Virus record (IMG/VR): IMGVR_UViG_3300007513_001761
Location: 1-64,000 of that record
Origin: a virus
Reading direction: 5' to 3' (one strand)
DNA length: 64,000 bases
The notes under the pieces are model-generated. The model ran no database searches. It was not told the DNA's origin and saw nothing but the letters and a program-made list of their open reading frames with translations. Positions 52,176-60,105 of the stretch are shown piece by piece. The position numbers were made by a program, and so were the translations under genes. The stretch's first letter is position 1, and every line of letters begins with the position of its first letter.

Positions 52176-53002
52176 TCGTATCCAAGCTCCTTGTAACTCT
52201 GCGGCAATTTGCCGTCTTTAAATTCAAACCTTCGTTTCCAAATCGGAGATGATTGTTGCCAGTTGTCTAAATCTATTTGAATGCGCTGGTTGGCAGCGGC
52301 AGGCTGCATATAAATCTCATCAAACTTGGGCTTGTCAGAGAATGTTTGCGCATCGAAGATTGGTGCATGATCCTTTGTCTTGTTAACATAATGATTACAT
52401 GTAGTTGCGTCCGTTTGAGAGTCGAACAAGCGCCCCCCATCAGCCTGAACTCTGAACATCAGATCGTGAAGGGGATGGTTGATGTATTCAAATTGACAGT
52501 CCCAGCCGCCAAGCTCCTTAAAGTAATCCATCATCATAAAGTGATGAAGAGAGATCTTATATTCCTGGGGGATCCCTGGTAATCTCAGTTCGTTGTGGAA
52601 GTGTGCAGTCCAGAATCCCATGGGGAGCGTTTGTCCGCCGTACATCGCGCCTTCTCGATAGCGCATGTTGATTACATCTTTAGTTGTGCAAATATCGCGA
52701 TGAAATCTAACAGCATTGTCGATAGCATCCGGCAAGAAGATCGCATCATCTACGCAGTGATACATATACTCGCCTGTACATTGCAAGGCGCCAATTTGTG
52801 CGGCCCTAGTCGGGGCGCCATAATCCTTAATCAATTTGACATTATCAAAGTGAGTCATTTCTGAAGGTAAATCAAAAGGACTTACCAACACCAATTCCCA
52901 AGTATGCTCTTTGCATGCGTTAAATAAACTGCCATACATCATCAGCCATTGGTGCGTTCGAATTGCCGGCATTAAAACCGATACATCATACTCAAAGCTC
53001 AT
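52172..53002 (-). CDS. GT2-like glycosyltransferase, three-copy family (copy 3)
   Basis: A 276-residue paralogue of the genes at 46320 and 47758. It shares VSVLMPAIRTHQWLMMYG, VSPFDLPSEMTHFDN, LIKDYGAPTRAAQIGALQCTG, a DD site in HCVDDAIF and the ending DNWQQSSPIWKRRFE. A 20-residue tail after the signature is unique to this copy. The three copies differ most in the middle, as expected if they use different donors or acceptors. It overlaps the next gene by 4 bases and the previous by 11. Confidence 0.8.
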   Translation of the reverse strand: MSFEYDVSVLMPAIRTHQWLMMYGSLFNACKEHTWELVLVSPFDLPSEMTHFDNVKLIKDYGAPTRAAQIGALQCTGEYMYHCVDDAIFLPDAIDNAVRFHRDICTTKDVINMRYREGAMYGGQTLPMGFWTAHFHNELRLPGIPQEYKISLHHFMMMDYFKELGGWDCQFEYINHPLHDLMFRVQADGGRLFDSQTDATTCNHYVNKTKDHAPIFDAQTFSDKPKFDEIYMQPAAANQRIQIDLDNWQQSSPIWKRRFEFKDGKLPQSYKELGYE

Positions 53003-53963
53003 AGCCTACTCCTCCCATAACTTCATTCCAAAAGGTTGTGGCGTTGAATTTCTTCTTGTAAATTTTGTAACCTTTCTCTACAATATAATTCCTTTCTTTC
53101 TCGTTGTCAAGATAATACTGCATCTTTTCTACCAAATCTTCTTCGTTTTCAAACTCTACATAATGCACGCTTGGTTTCAGGTAGTTTTCGATGGGGCTGT
53201 TTTTCCGCTCTAATAACAACGACTTACTTGCCAGGATCTCCCAGACGCGACCTTTACATTGGTCATAGCCATCGGGACCCTCTGGGAAGTTGAGGCTAAT
53301 CTTGCTTTGTCTCATTAATTGAGCATAGCGCTCGGGGCTTAAGCCTTCTTCGCGTTGACCTCCTCCCACATGAACCTGAACCCCGTTGGTGATAAGGTGA
53401 GTCAAATAACGTTGTCGCTCTGGATATCGAGGAGATCCTAAAAAGCTCACATTAATCGTTTGATGTTCTTTGCTCTCAATTGGATGATACAAGTTTTCGT
53501 CTTGAGGAGCCCAGAGCCACACTAAGTTATCAATCTTGGTGTTAGTGTTGCGCTCGGATCCCCAGCACACATGCAAGTCCGCAAATCCTTTCTCGTTCAG
53601 TTCTTGGATTTCGGGCAATCCCCACCCATCAAAAACATCGGGCCACATAAACACGGTTTTGCATCCCTTTTCGCGGATGTATTCATAGCTTGCTGCTGTA
53701 GGGTTTAAATGGGATTTCCCCAAGAGAGAAAAAATCACCACGGTTGGCTCAACCCGATCAATAAGGGTTGGCATAAATGCGTCAATGTGCTTCTTTTTAA
53801 TGAGAGAATACTCATCCATATGCACAATGTTGAATTCTACATCGGGGTATGTTGTTTTAAACGTTCGAAACAAGTTGTGATAGTTGTTTGTGAGTCCTCG
53901 GGCCGGATTCGCGTCACACCATTTCTCTGTTACAAACAACACTTTTGCGCTATTTTTCTCCAT
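52992..53963 (-). CDS. GT4/CgeB-like glycosyltransferase
   Basis: A protein of about 323 residues with a GT-B fold. The C-terminal half contains the donor-binding region LNFPEGPDGYDQCKGRVWEILASKSLLL, as in CgeB-like/Glycos_transf_1 type transferases, with the Arg/Glu pair near the nucleotide site. It probably transfers a hexose onto the island's glycan. The start at 53963 has GGAG 6 bases upstream and is preferred to the upstream ATG at 53975 and TTG at 53981. It overlaps the E1 beta-like gene by 14 bases. Confidence 0.75.
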   Translation of the reverse strand: MEKNSAKVLFVTEKWCDANPARGLTNNYHNLFRTFKTTYPDVEFNIVHMDEYSLIKKKHIDAFMPTLIDRVEPTVVIFSLLGKSHLNPTAASYEYIREKGCKTVFMWPDVFDGWGLPEIQELNEKGFADLHVCWGSERNTNTKIDNLVWLWAPQDENLYHPIESKEHQTINVSFLGSPRYPERQRYLTHLITNGVQVHVGGGQREEGLSPERYAQLMRQSKISLNFPEGPDGYDQCKGRVWEILASKSLLLERKNSPIENYLKPSVHYVEFENEEDLVEKMQYYLDNEKERNYIVEKGYKIYKKKFNATTFWNEVMGGVGYEL

Positions 53964-54489
53964 AATAATCTCCATATTCAACCACTAAAGTGCTTTTTCC
54001 GTCAGTTCTATTATATGCCTTATAATATGCTGGGAATATATCCGATGGTTCTTCCAACCGAATCACTTCAATGTTATTTACCATCAATCGCAAACCATCG
54101 GTAAAATCGCCAACATGTTGCGCTTGCGGATGTAGTGGCCTTTCGGATCCAATTCCAGTGCGGATGATAACCTTTGGGATGTATTCCCCATGCGAGAATT
54201 CAGGCATCCTGTCTAAGTGATTGATTAGCTGATTCATTGTGAGCAACAAAAAGTTCCATCTAGGATAAATGCTAATTGGCACCGTACCGGCCACTGCAAG
54301 TCCGTTGGTGATGCCCATCTGCATTTCTTCATCTACGGGCATTTCTAAAAGCTTTTCTCTCGCGACATCCTGGAGCGTGTTAGTCATTGCTGTACCTTTA
54401 TAGGCAACCGCTTGTCCTAAAAACAAGGTATCTGGCTGTTCTCCCAGATAGGTCATGGCTCTCTGCAATTCGTCAAAATACTGTCCCAT
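53950..54489 (-). CDS. E1 beta-like subunit, pyrimidine domain only
   Basis: A 179-residue protein resembling the N-terminal (pyrimidine-binding) half of the E1 beta subunit of pyruvate-type dehydrogenases. It has VDEEMQMGITNGLAVAG with the cofactor-activating glutamate (Glu54/55), RWNFLLLTMNQLINHLDRM, and the histidine-bearing ERPLHPQAQHVGDF loop. The C-terminal transketolase domain, present in complete E1 beta (about 325 residues), is missing. Together with the alpha-like gene immediately upstream it should form a thiamine diphosphate enzyme. There is no lipoyl (E2) or E3 gene nearby, so it probably transfers or splits a two-carbon unit rather than feeding a dehydrogenase. Confidence 0.78.
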   Translation of the reverse strand: MGQYFDELQRAMTYLGEQPDTLFLGQAVAYKGTAMTNTLQDVAREKLLEMPVDEEMQMGITNGLAVAGTVPISIYPRWNFLLLTMNQLINHLDRMPEFSHGEYIPKVIIRTGIGSERPLHPQAQHVGDFTDGLRLMVNNIEVIRLEEPSDIFPAYYKAYNRTDGKSTLVVEYGDYYGEK

Positions 54490-55103
54490 TAAAATTGTAC
54501 CCTCTTTCCTGCACCAGCGTGCGGATATTTATCTAGTTTATAGCTGTAATATGTCACATAGTCGTCATTAACACCTTCATAGGTGAGCTTTTCTTGGTTC
54601 CAGGTTGCGCGGGTGTCAGTACAGACTGATTTACCGTTATCTTCGACAATAAAGTGAATAGGCAATTCATGATTACGAGAGTACTTGATACACTCGTGTG
54701 CAATACCTGTTTCGGATGTCATGTCTCCCATGAAGCAGTATACCTTGTTCGTACCCCCATTGCGCTTGATATCGAGAGCAAGCCCAACTGAAATCGGTAG
54801 CACTCCGGTCACAATGCCCGATGATAACACTCTGTATTCTTTGAAACACAGTGAAATGCTTCGGCCTTGTAGAATTGCAGCCTTAAGCTCCTCTGGCGGG
54901 ACTCCCTTTAATAGGCATTGATAATGACTTCTCCAAGAGCAAAGAACCCAATCTTCGGGTCCTATGTTATGTTTTTGGAATATCTCGATTACCTGTTCTT
55001 CGTTGCCGTTATATAAGTGTACCGGAGCACGGATTTGAGCGTCGTCAAAACATCGCGCAATCTCAGTTTCAAATTCAACCAATTCTTCTTTTGAAAGCAC
55101 CAT
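54489..55103 (-). CDS. E1 alpha-like subunit, thiamine diphosphate binding
   Basis: A 204-residue protein matching the core of the E1 alpha subunit. It has SWRSHYQCLLKGVPP (His60 equivalent to the conserved E1 alpha histidine) and the thiamine motif GDMTSETG (126-133) followed about 23 residues later by Asn156. Complete E1 alpha is about 320-360 residues; here the protein stops soon after the thiamine domain. TAATG overlap with the beta-like gene shows the two are made as a pair. In sugar pathways such E1-like pairs can attach acetyl-type branches (AviB1/AviB2 of avilamycin are a known example); whether this pair does so is inference. Confidence 0.78.
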   Translation of the reverse strand: MVLSKEELVEFETEIARCFDDAQIRAPVHLYNGNEEQVIEIFQKHNIGPEDWVLCSWRSHYQCLLKGVPPEELKAAILQGRSISLCFKEYRVLSSGIVTGVLPISVGLALDIKRNGGTNKVYCFMGDMTSETGIAHECIKYSRNHELPIHFIVEDNGKSVCTDTRATWNQEKLTYEGVNDDYVTYYSYKLDKYPHAGAGKRVQF

Positions 55104-56611
55104 TAATCTCCTAAAAGTTTTCGTTTGAGCTTAATCTTCGTCATCTTTTCAAGATCGGCTCTTGTGTTCAGCCCGAACTTATCTTCTATCATATTAAGAT
55201 ATCGTTCATTTGTATAGTATTTTAAGAACGCTTCATCCCGAAACTTGAGAACGTCAGCGGCCGAGATGTGTTTCGTTGGAAGTGGTTGTGTTTCATACGA
55301 ATGCTGAGAATATCCCACATATTCTTCTGGCAGTTCCCATCCCTCTTTTAAGGCGTCCAAATAGAGCTTTGAGCCGGGGTATGCCATAGCCGAATAATAG
55401 TTGGCAAATTCACAATTAAGCTCCATAGACAAGTCTAACGTGTCTTGCATGGTATCAACAGTATCTTCTGGAAGTCCAAAAATATAGTTACCGATTACGT
55501 TAATGCCGTGACCTTGAATCTTTTCGACCAAATCTCGGATGTTTACTTCCGTAAATTTTCCCTTAACCACATCCTTGCGAACTACTGTGTTTCCCGACTC
55601 GATGCCCAGGGCCAACCAGTTGATACCAGCGTTCTTGAGGGTTTCAAGGTACTCTTCTTTGACTGTGTCAATACGAGCATATGCCCAAATGTTAAAGTCA
55701 TAATTCCTTTCAATCAACAGATCACACAGCTTCATAAAGTGATCCTTGTACAAGACAAACATCTCGTCAGCTATCTTAACGTTCTTAATACCCATCTGAT
55801 GGAGTAGTTCGAACTCCGAGACGATGAATTCCGGATCCCAAAAACGGAATTTATTGCGACCGTAGTCCCAATTTTCCAGATTATTGTTACCAAAGGGCGC
55901 ATTAATGCAGCAAAAACTGCACTTAAACGGGCATCCTAGGCTGGTGTATAAAGATGCGAATGGGGTCTTGTCATTGTCATTAGACATCGCATGCCAATTG
56001 GAGGTTCTATATCGATCCATTGGCAACAAGTCCCAAGCCATTCCTGGCAATTCACTTGGCAACTCTTCTTGTGTAATTAAAGGCGCGGGTCTTGTGCACA
56101 AAACATGCCCGTCGTCCCGATACCAAAGTCCCGGCACCTTTTTTAGTTGTGTAGGATCATCCATATCCACATTGAGCAATCCGGCGATTGTGAGTGGACC
56201 TTCACCCTGACACACAAAGTCGGTTTCTTCCTCTTCCATCGTTTGGCGAGAAACGGCGGACGGATGAAGTCCTATCATGAGCGTTTTTAAATCGGGGTAC
56301 CTCTGCTTAAGCTCTTGCACCAACAGGCGCGCCCCAATCATATTCTGCGTGGAAGCAGAGGGCTGCTGTCCATAGATCACAATCGCCACCAACTTGGGGC
56401 GATAGTAACCGATCATAGACGCAGATTCGGCAGCATCGATACGTGCAGCCTCACAATCCAAGATTTTGGCAGAATAGCCGTTTTTGCGTGCATTGTTAGC
56501 TAACAACGCAGCCCAAATCGGAGGTTCAATCGCAGAATACTCTTTACTGAGTTTCTGATAAATGATTGGTGCACCGTTGGGATGCACGAATAATACGTCT
56601 AATTGTTTCAT
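55103..56611 (-). CDS. B12-binding radical SAM enzyme
   Basis: A 502-residue protein with an N-terminal cobalamin-binding-type Rossmann domain (residues about 1-150) and a radical SAM TIM barrel. The [4Fe-4S] ligands are Cys227-x3-Cys231-x2-Cys234 in GCPFKCSFC. Further family marks are DEMFVLYKDHF, IWAYARIDTVKEE, LALGIESGN and IGNYIFGLPEDT. Relatives methylate unreactive carbons or rearrange and modify small metabolites and sugars. The His that binds the lower face of cobalamin is not obvious. It precedes the E1 alpha-like gene with a TAATG overlap, so it may act on the same sugar. Confidence 0.85.
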   Translation of the reverse strand: MKQLDVLFVHPNGAPIIYQKLSKEYSAIEPPIWAALLANNARKNGYSAKILDCEAARIDAAESASMIGYYRPKLVAIVIYGQQPSASTQNMIGARLLVQELKQRYPDLKTLMIGLHPSAVSRQTMEEEETDFVCQGEGPLTIAGLLNVDMDDPTQLKKVPGLWYRDDGHVLCTRPAPLITQEELPSELPGMAWDLLPMDRYRTSNWHAMSNDNDKTPFASLYTSLGCPFKCSFCCINAPFGNNNLENWDYGRNKFRFWDPEFIVSEFELLHQMGIKNVKIADEMFVLYKDHFMKLCDLLIERNYDFNIWAYARIDTVKEEYLETLKNAGINWLALGIESGNTVVRKDVVKGKFTEVNIRDLVEKIQGHGINVIGNYIFGLPEDTVDTMQDTLDLSMELNCEFANYYSAMAYPGSKLYLDALKEGWELPEEYVGYSQHSYETQPLPTKHISAADVLKFRDEAFLKYYTNERYLNMIEDKFGLNTRADLEKMTKIKLKRKLLGD

Positions 56612-56623
56612 TTCTTGCCTAGG

Positions 56624-57556
56624 TTAATAATTTGCATACCAAGGAGATTCAATAATACTGTATGCCTTAATAAGCTGCTGAATGCCATCATCTAAATCAT
56701 ATTGACATTCAAATCCTTTGTCGTAAAACTTCTGACTACTCACAATATAATCACGAGTGTCGGGATCGGAAGTAAATTCTGCCCTCATAATTTCGAGAGG
56801 CAAGTGTTCTTGAATCTTTTCGGCCAACTGAAGCTTGTTCATGTTCAAGCTGTCGTTGCCAACGTTATAGGTTTCGTTCTTACAAGATTCCCAATTGTCG
56901 ATGACGTGCTTAAATGCCAGACATACATCCTGCAAGTGTACGTAATTTCTCATAAATTCGCACTCATATAAAACCAAAATGCGCTCACGCAATGTCTTCA
57001 GAACAAAGCTATTAACCAACAAATCGGTGCGCATGCGAGTACCAGGGCCAAAAACAGTGGCCAGTCTAAATGTAACGTGGTTTTCCACATTCTGGTATTC
57101 TTTTTCAGCTTCTACTTTTGTAATTCCATAGAGTGAAACTGGATTTAATGGAGACTCTTCTGTACAAACAGAACCATCGACGCTAACGCCGTACCCTGAA
57201 TTAGTGCAAGGATAAATTACCAATTGCTCATCAGTTTTGTTCTGAGCAATCCAGGCGTTTACTCCGTGATTGATTTCGACGGCGCTGCGCTTGTCTTTCT
57301 CACATAGCGGAAATCCTACCAGCGCTGCCAGCGGAATAATGATATCCGCTTTCTCTACGTTTTCTTTTAGTGTGGGAATATCTCTCACATCTGCTTTAAT
57401 GAATTCGAAATTAGGATGAATTGTATACCTCAACAATGAAGTAGGATCATACATCAAGTTATCGTATGCCACGACTTTGTGTCCATCATCCAACAAATGC
57501 TGCGTCAGTTCGCTACCAATGTAGCCTGCGCCGCCTGTAATTAAAATATTAGCCAT
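56624..57556 (-). CDS. NAD-dependent sugar epimerase/dehydratase
   Basis: A 310-residue extended short-chain dehydrogenase with Rossmann ITGGAGYIGSELTQHL, an Asn/Ser block PCTNSGYGVS, the Tyr-x3-Lys pair in YGITKVEAE, and RLATVFGPGTRMR. It resembles UDP-glucose 4-epimerase-like and dTDP/UDP-sugar dehydratase-like enzymes of O-antigen clusters, but the substrate is not clear. It starts one base after the stop of the Mpo1-like gene, and 12 bases separate it from the radical SAM gene. Confidence 0.83.
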   Translation of the reverse strand: MANILITGGAGYIGSELTQHLLDDGHKVVAYDNLMYDPTSLLRYTIHPNFEFIKADVRDIPTLKENVEKADIIIPLAALVGFPLCEKDKRSAVEINHGVNAWIAQNKTDEQLVIYPCTNSGYGVSVDGSVCTEESPLNPVSLYGITKVEAEKEYQNVENHVTFRLATVFGPGTRMRTDLLVNSFVLKTLRERILVLYECEFMRNYVHLQDVCLAFKHVIDNWESCKNETYNVGNDSLNMNKLQLAEKIQEHLPLEIMRAEFTSDPDTRDYIVSSQKFYDKGFECQYDLDDGIQQLIKAYSIIESPWYANY

Positions 57557-57847
57557 TTACCACTCCAATTTTCCTGTTAAAATGTCTTTGAGCATTACCC
57601 AATCGCAGGCTTTGGCCCAGATGGGACGAGAGAATGCTGCGGGTTTGTTCTTTTCGATAAAAAAGTGACCACTCCACGCAAAAGGATACACAATAAATGG
57701 TGCAGCCACAAGCAGCAGCCATACCTTCATATATATTACCGCAGCTACAAAGCCAATTGTAGCCATTTGTCCCATAACATGCAGCCGACGCGTCCATTTG
57801 TTTTGATGAAGCGTCAGATAGTATTCATAATATTCTTTAAACGTCAT
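57557..57847 (-). CDS. DUF962 / Mpo1-like membrane protein
   Basis: A 96-residue membrane protein of the DUF962 family. The family marks are H-x-N near residue 14 (LTLHQNKWTRRLHVMG, His14 and His23), two hydrophobic segments (about 30-57), and WSGHFFIEKNKPAAF (His61, Glu65) followed by W-x-x-M. The yeast member Mpo1 is an iron-dependent dioxygenase that shortens 2-hydroxy fatty acids, using such histidines. A lipid-oxidation role here is inference by family. It is the only gene in this block with an acyl-chain theme, like the fatty-acid-hydroxylase-type gene at 1112-1543. Confidence 0.8.
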   Translation of the reverse strand: MTFKEYYEYYLTLHQNKWTRRLHVMGQMATIGFVAAVIYMKVWLLLVAAPFIVYPFAWSGHFFIEKNKPAAFSRPIWAKACDWVMLKDILTGKLEW

Positions 57848-58059
57848 TCTTTTGTTTTTACCTTCCCATATGATATTTGATTACAAACTCTTTCATAAAA
57901 ATAATAAATAATAAACCCAGTTATGTTCATAAATAAAGCATTTAATAAAGCATCATCAGTTGTAGTACTCACTAAAATAACAAAACTATTGAGAATCGCA
58001 ATTATTCTCCATATGACAGTCTTTAAGATGCTTCTTTGTCGGGTCTCCCTAATTTCCAA
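57844..58059 (-). CDS. DUF2061 membrane protein (71 aa)
   Basis: A 71-residue protein with two transmembrane segments matching DUF2061: an Arg/Ser-Ile-Leu-Lys-Thr-Val-Ile-Trp-Arg-Ile-Ile-Ala start and an Ile-Tyr-Tyr-x-Tyr-Glu-Arg end. The function is unknown. The start is TTG at 58059, 5 bases after GGGAG, so no ATG is available. It overlaps the next upstream gene by 37 bases and the Mpo1-like gene by ATGA. Confidence 0.7.
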   Translation of the reverse strand: MEIRETRQRSILKTVIWRIIAILNSFVILVSTTTDDALLNALFMNITGFIIYYFYERVCNQISYGKVKTKE

Positions 58060-58457
58060 CTAATCTCCCAATCTTTAAACTCGGCTGCTAGGCAGTCAAT
58101 TTTATAATCTTTTCTACCACCTACAATCTCTTGAATTTTGTTTTTAGCCGTATTTCTAATACCATTCAGACCATGAGTTAGCTCAAGATTATTTCCATCT
58201 TTAATTCCCTTGCGATAATTTGACTCATTGTGCCAAATGTGTAAATTCATCTGTGAAAGCACAACAATAGATCTAATCAAATCTGCGTCAATCCCTTCGC
58301 TTTCAGGCAACAAAATATCAATATCATGACAAATGTCAGCAATTTCCTGAGCATATTCTGCTTTGTGTTCTGTGATAAATACTTCTTTTAACTGTGCAAT
58401 GGAAAGCCTATCTACGAGTTCAGAGAGGGTTGGTAAATATCGCCGTTCGTCAGCCAT
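58023..58457 (-). CDS. Conserved glycan-island protein (144 aa)
   Basis: A 144-residue helical protein starting ADERRYLPTLSELVDRLSIAQLKEVFI, then MNLHIWHNESNYRKG. The two parts resemble the DUF4254-like small proteins that travel with glycan genes, in which a helical 'N-x-x-I/L-W-H-x-E' segment is typical; that match is tentative. No catalytic role is claimed. It overlaps the glycosyltransferase before it by 8 bases. Confidence 0.6.
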   Translation of the reverse strand: MADERRYLPTLSELVDRLSIAQLKEVFITEHKAEYAQEIADICHDIDILLPESEGIDADLIRSIVVLSQMNLHIWHNESNYRKGIKDGNNLELTHGLNGIRNTAKNKIQEIVGGRKDYKIDCLAAEFKDWEISWKLGRPDKEAS

Positions 58458-60105
58458 TTAATTCTCCTGTGTATTGTTGAAAATATCCTTTGTATTGATC
58501 AAAGTTTCTTTGTCCAAATATTTCTTTGTATTTAAAAAACACTGTCGATTCTTCTTGCAATCGTTTTTCTGAGTGTTCGGTCGAAGTGGACAACCCTTCA
58601 TTATTATAATAATATAATCCAAGGGGAATGTTAACCTTTTTAAATTTGAATCCAGACTCGACCATACGCAAGAACATCTCCCAATCGCCAGCGTGTGCTA
58701 GCTCGTCATTAAAATAACCAGCTTTCTCGTGAATACTTTTTCTCCACATCGGCATTGGCCCTGGCAAACACTTAATCATATTCTCTTTAGAAAACGAATT
58801 GCGTGAGTGTTCATAGAAAGCGCCTTGCGCAGAATTGTTCTCAAAAGTTTCGTTTGCGACAGTCGTTTGATAGCAATCAGCGTAAACCAAGTCAATTCCT
58901 GTGGAGTAGTGCAAATGTTTTGCGAGAGTTTCTAAGTAGTGTGGTGAGTGTCGATCATCCACACATGCTTGCGCAAAAAACTCGCCAGTGGCCATTTTGA
59001 GGGCCATGTTCTCAGTTTCCATGACTGTTGCTCTATAATCAAGCTTTTTGTAAACCACGTTTTTATTGGTTTTCATGAACTCTCTAATATACTTTTCTTC
59101 ATTCTCCGGTGAGTTGGCGTCAATAATGATCAATTCACACTGGTCAAAAATGGTCTGATTTTTGATGCTTTGTAAAAAATTTTCAATGTATTTTTCCCCA
59201 GCATACAGGGGACAGAAAACGGTAACTTTGGGTAATTCGGGTGCTGGGAAGTAATTTGCTTTGTTGTTATCAATCAGATCGAACCACTTATTAAGAAGCG
59301 TGGTGTTGTTCTCTCGAATGAAGTCCAACATCTCCTTCCCGTTCAATTTAAAATAATCTTCACTAGCTGCGCCAATCAAAGTGTTGGTGATTATCTTACA
59401 TCCCACGATTTTGGCTTCAATCGAAAGGCGATTATATGTTTCCAGCCATTGAGGGAAAAACACTAGATGCTTTACTTGGGCCAAATTGGCAACAAAGCTT
59501 TCAAATGGCTGATGACGTAACAGTTCATATTCCAAGCCATGGTGAGCACAAAAGCTGATAGCTGCTGGCATGCCTTTGTTTTTATTCTGAGAATCCAGCA
59601 GCGCATATTCAATCGTCTTTTCGGTTCCGATATTTTCTTCTAGAACGTTTAATTGCTCTTCTGTCCAAATGTTGCCGCTTAAACTTACAATATTATTGAG
59701 CAACAAGTTCTTCTGAATTACGCTAGCATGCTTTTTGCTCTGACACATAACTGCAGCAGCGTTGGCATAAAAATCTTTGTTGATTAATTGATTTTCTGGC
59801 GCAAGAAAGTCTTTGTAAAGAGATGGATTGTTGGAAGCCACATATTTGTGGTCATGCTCCAGAATTGCGTATGTCATGCCAGCAAACGCATGTTTAAATG
59901 CTTCTGCCAACATAAAAAAATTAGCTATAATGAAAAAACTATCTCTATTGTTTTCCAACAGTGGTCCTGTTACATTGATAGATTTTACTGTTTCTACTGT
60001 ATATTTCTCGCGCAATAATCGAATGAGGGCGTCATTGCAAAGTTCTGCGCCGCCCCTTATTTCATCCGCAAAAAAGTCAGAAATAAAAACAATTTTTTTA
60101 ATCAT
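58450..60105 (-). CDS. Two-domain glycosyltransferase (GT-B-like plus GT2)
   Basis: A 551-residue protein that looks like a fusion. Residues about 1-285 are a GT-B-like half (IVFISDFFADEIRGGAELCND, then HLVFFPQWLETYNRLSIEAKIVGCKII). Residues about 290-520 are a GT2 transferase (LPKVTVFCPLYAGEKYIENFLQSI, LIIIDANSPENEE, a CVDDRHSPH acidic site and WEMFLRM). The GT-B half lacks a complete donor motif, so it may serve in substrate recognition. Bifunctional transferases of this kind build repeating units. It overlaps the next gene by 8 bases. Confidence 0.75.
   Translation of the reverse strand: MIKKIVFISDFFADEIRGGAELCNDALIRLLREKYTVETVKSINVTGPLLENNRDSFFIIANFFMLAEAFKHAFAGMTYAILEHDHKYVASNNPSLYKDFLAPENQLINKDFYANAAAVMCQSKKHASVIQKNLLLNNIVSLSGNIWTEEQLNVLEENIGTEKTIEYALLDSQNKNKGMPAAISFCAHHGLEYELLRHQPFESFVANLAQVKHLVFFPQWLETYNRLSIEAKIVGCKIITNTLIGAASEDYFKLNGKEMLDFIRENNTTLLNKWFDLIDNNKANYFPAPELPKVTVFCPLYAGEKYIENFLQSIKNQTIFDQCELIIIDANSPENEEKYIREFMKTNKNVVYKKLDYRATVMETENMALKMATGEFFAQACVDDRHSPHYLETLAKHLHYSTGIDLVYADCYQTTVANETFENNSAQGAFYEHSRNSFSKENMIKCLPGPMPMWRKSIHEKAGYFNDELAHAGDWEMFLRMVESGFKFKKVNIPLGLYYYNNEGLSTSTEHSEKRLQEESTVFFKYKEIFGQRNFDQYKGYFQQYTGELNG

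Noticed and set aside
53950-55103. E1 alpha and beta as one gene broken by a frameshift
   Set aside because: Both frames are open, each begins with ATG and they meet in a TAATG overlap like many neighbours, so two genes is simpler.
57549-57797. Cysteine-rich 82-codon frame overlapping the Mpo1-like gene
   Set aside because: It is a different frame of the same strand; the Mpo1-like frame has the DUF962 motifs and coupled overlaps.
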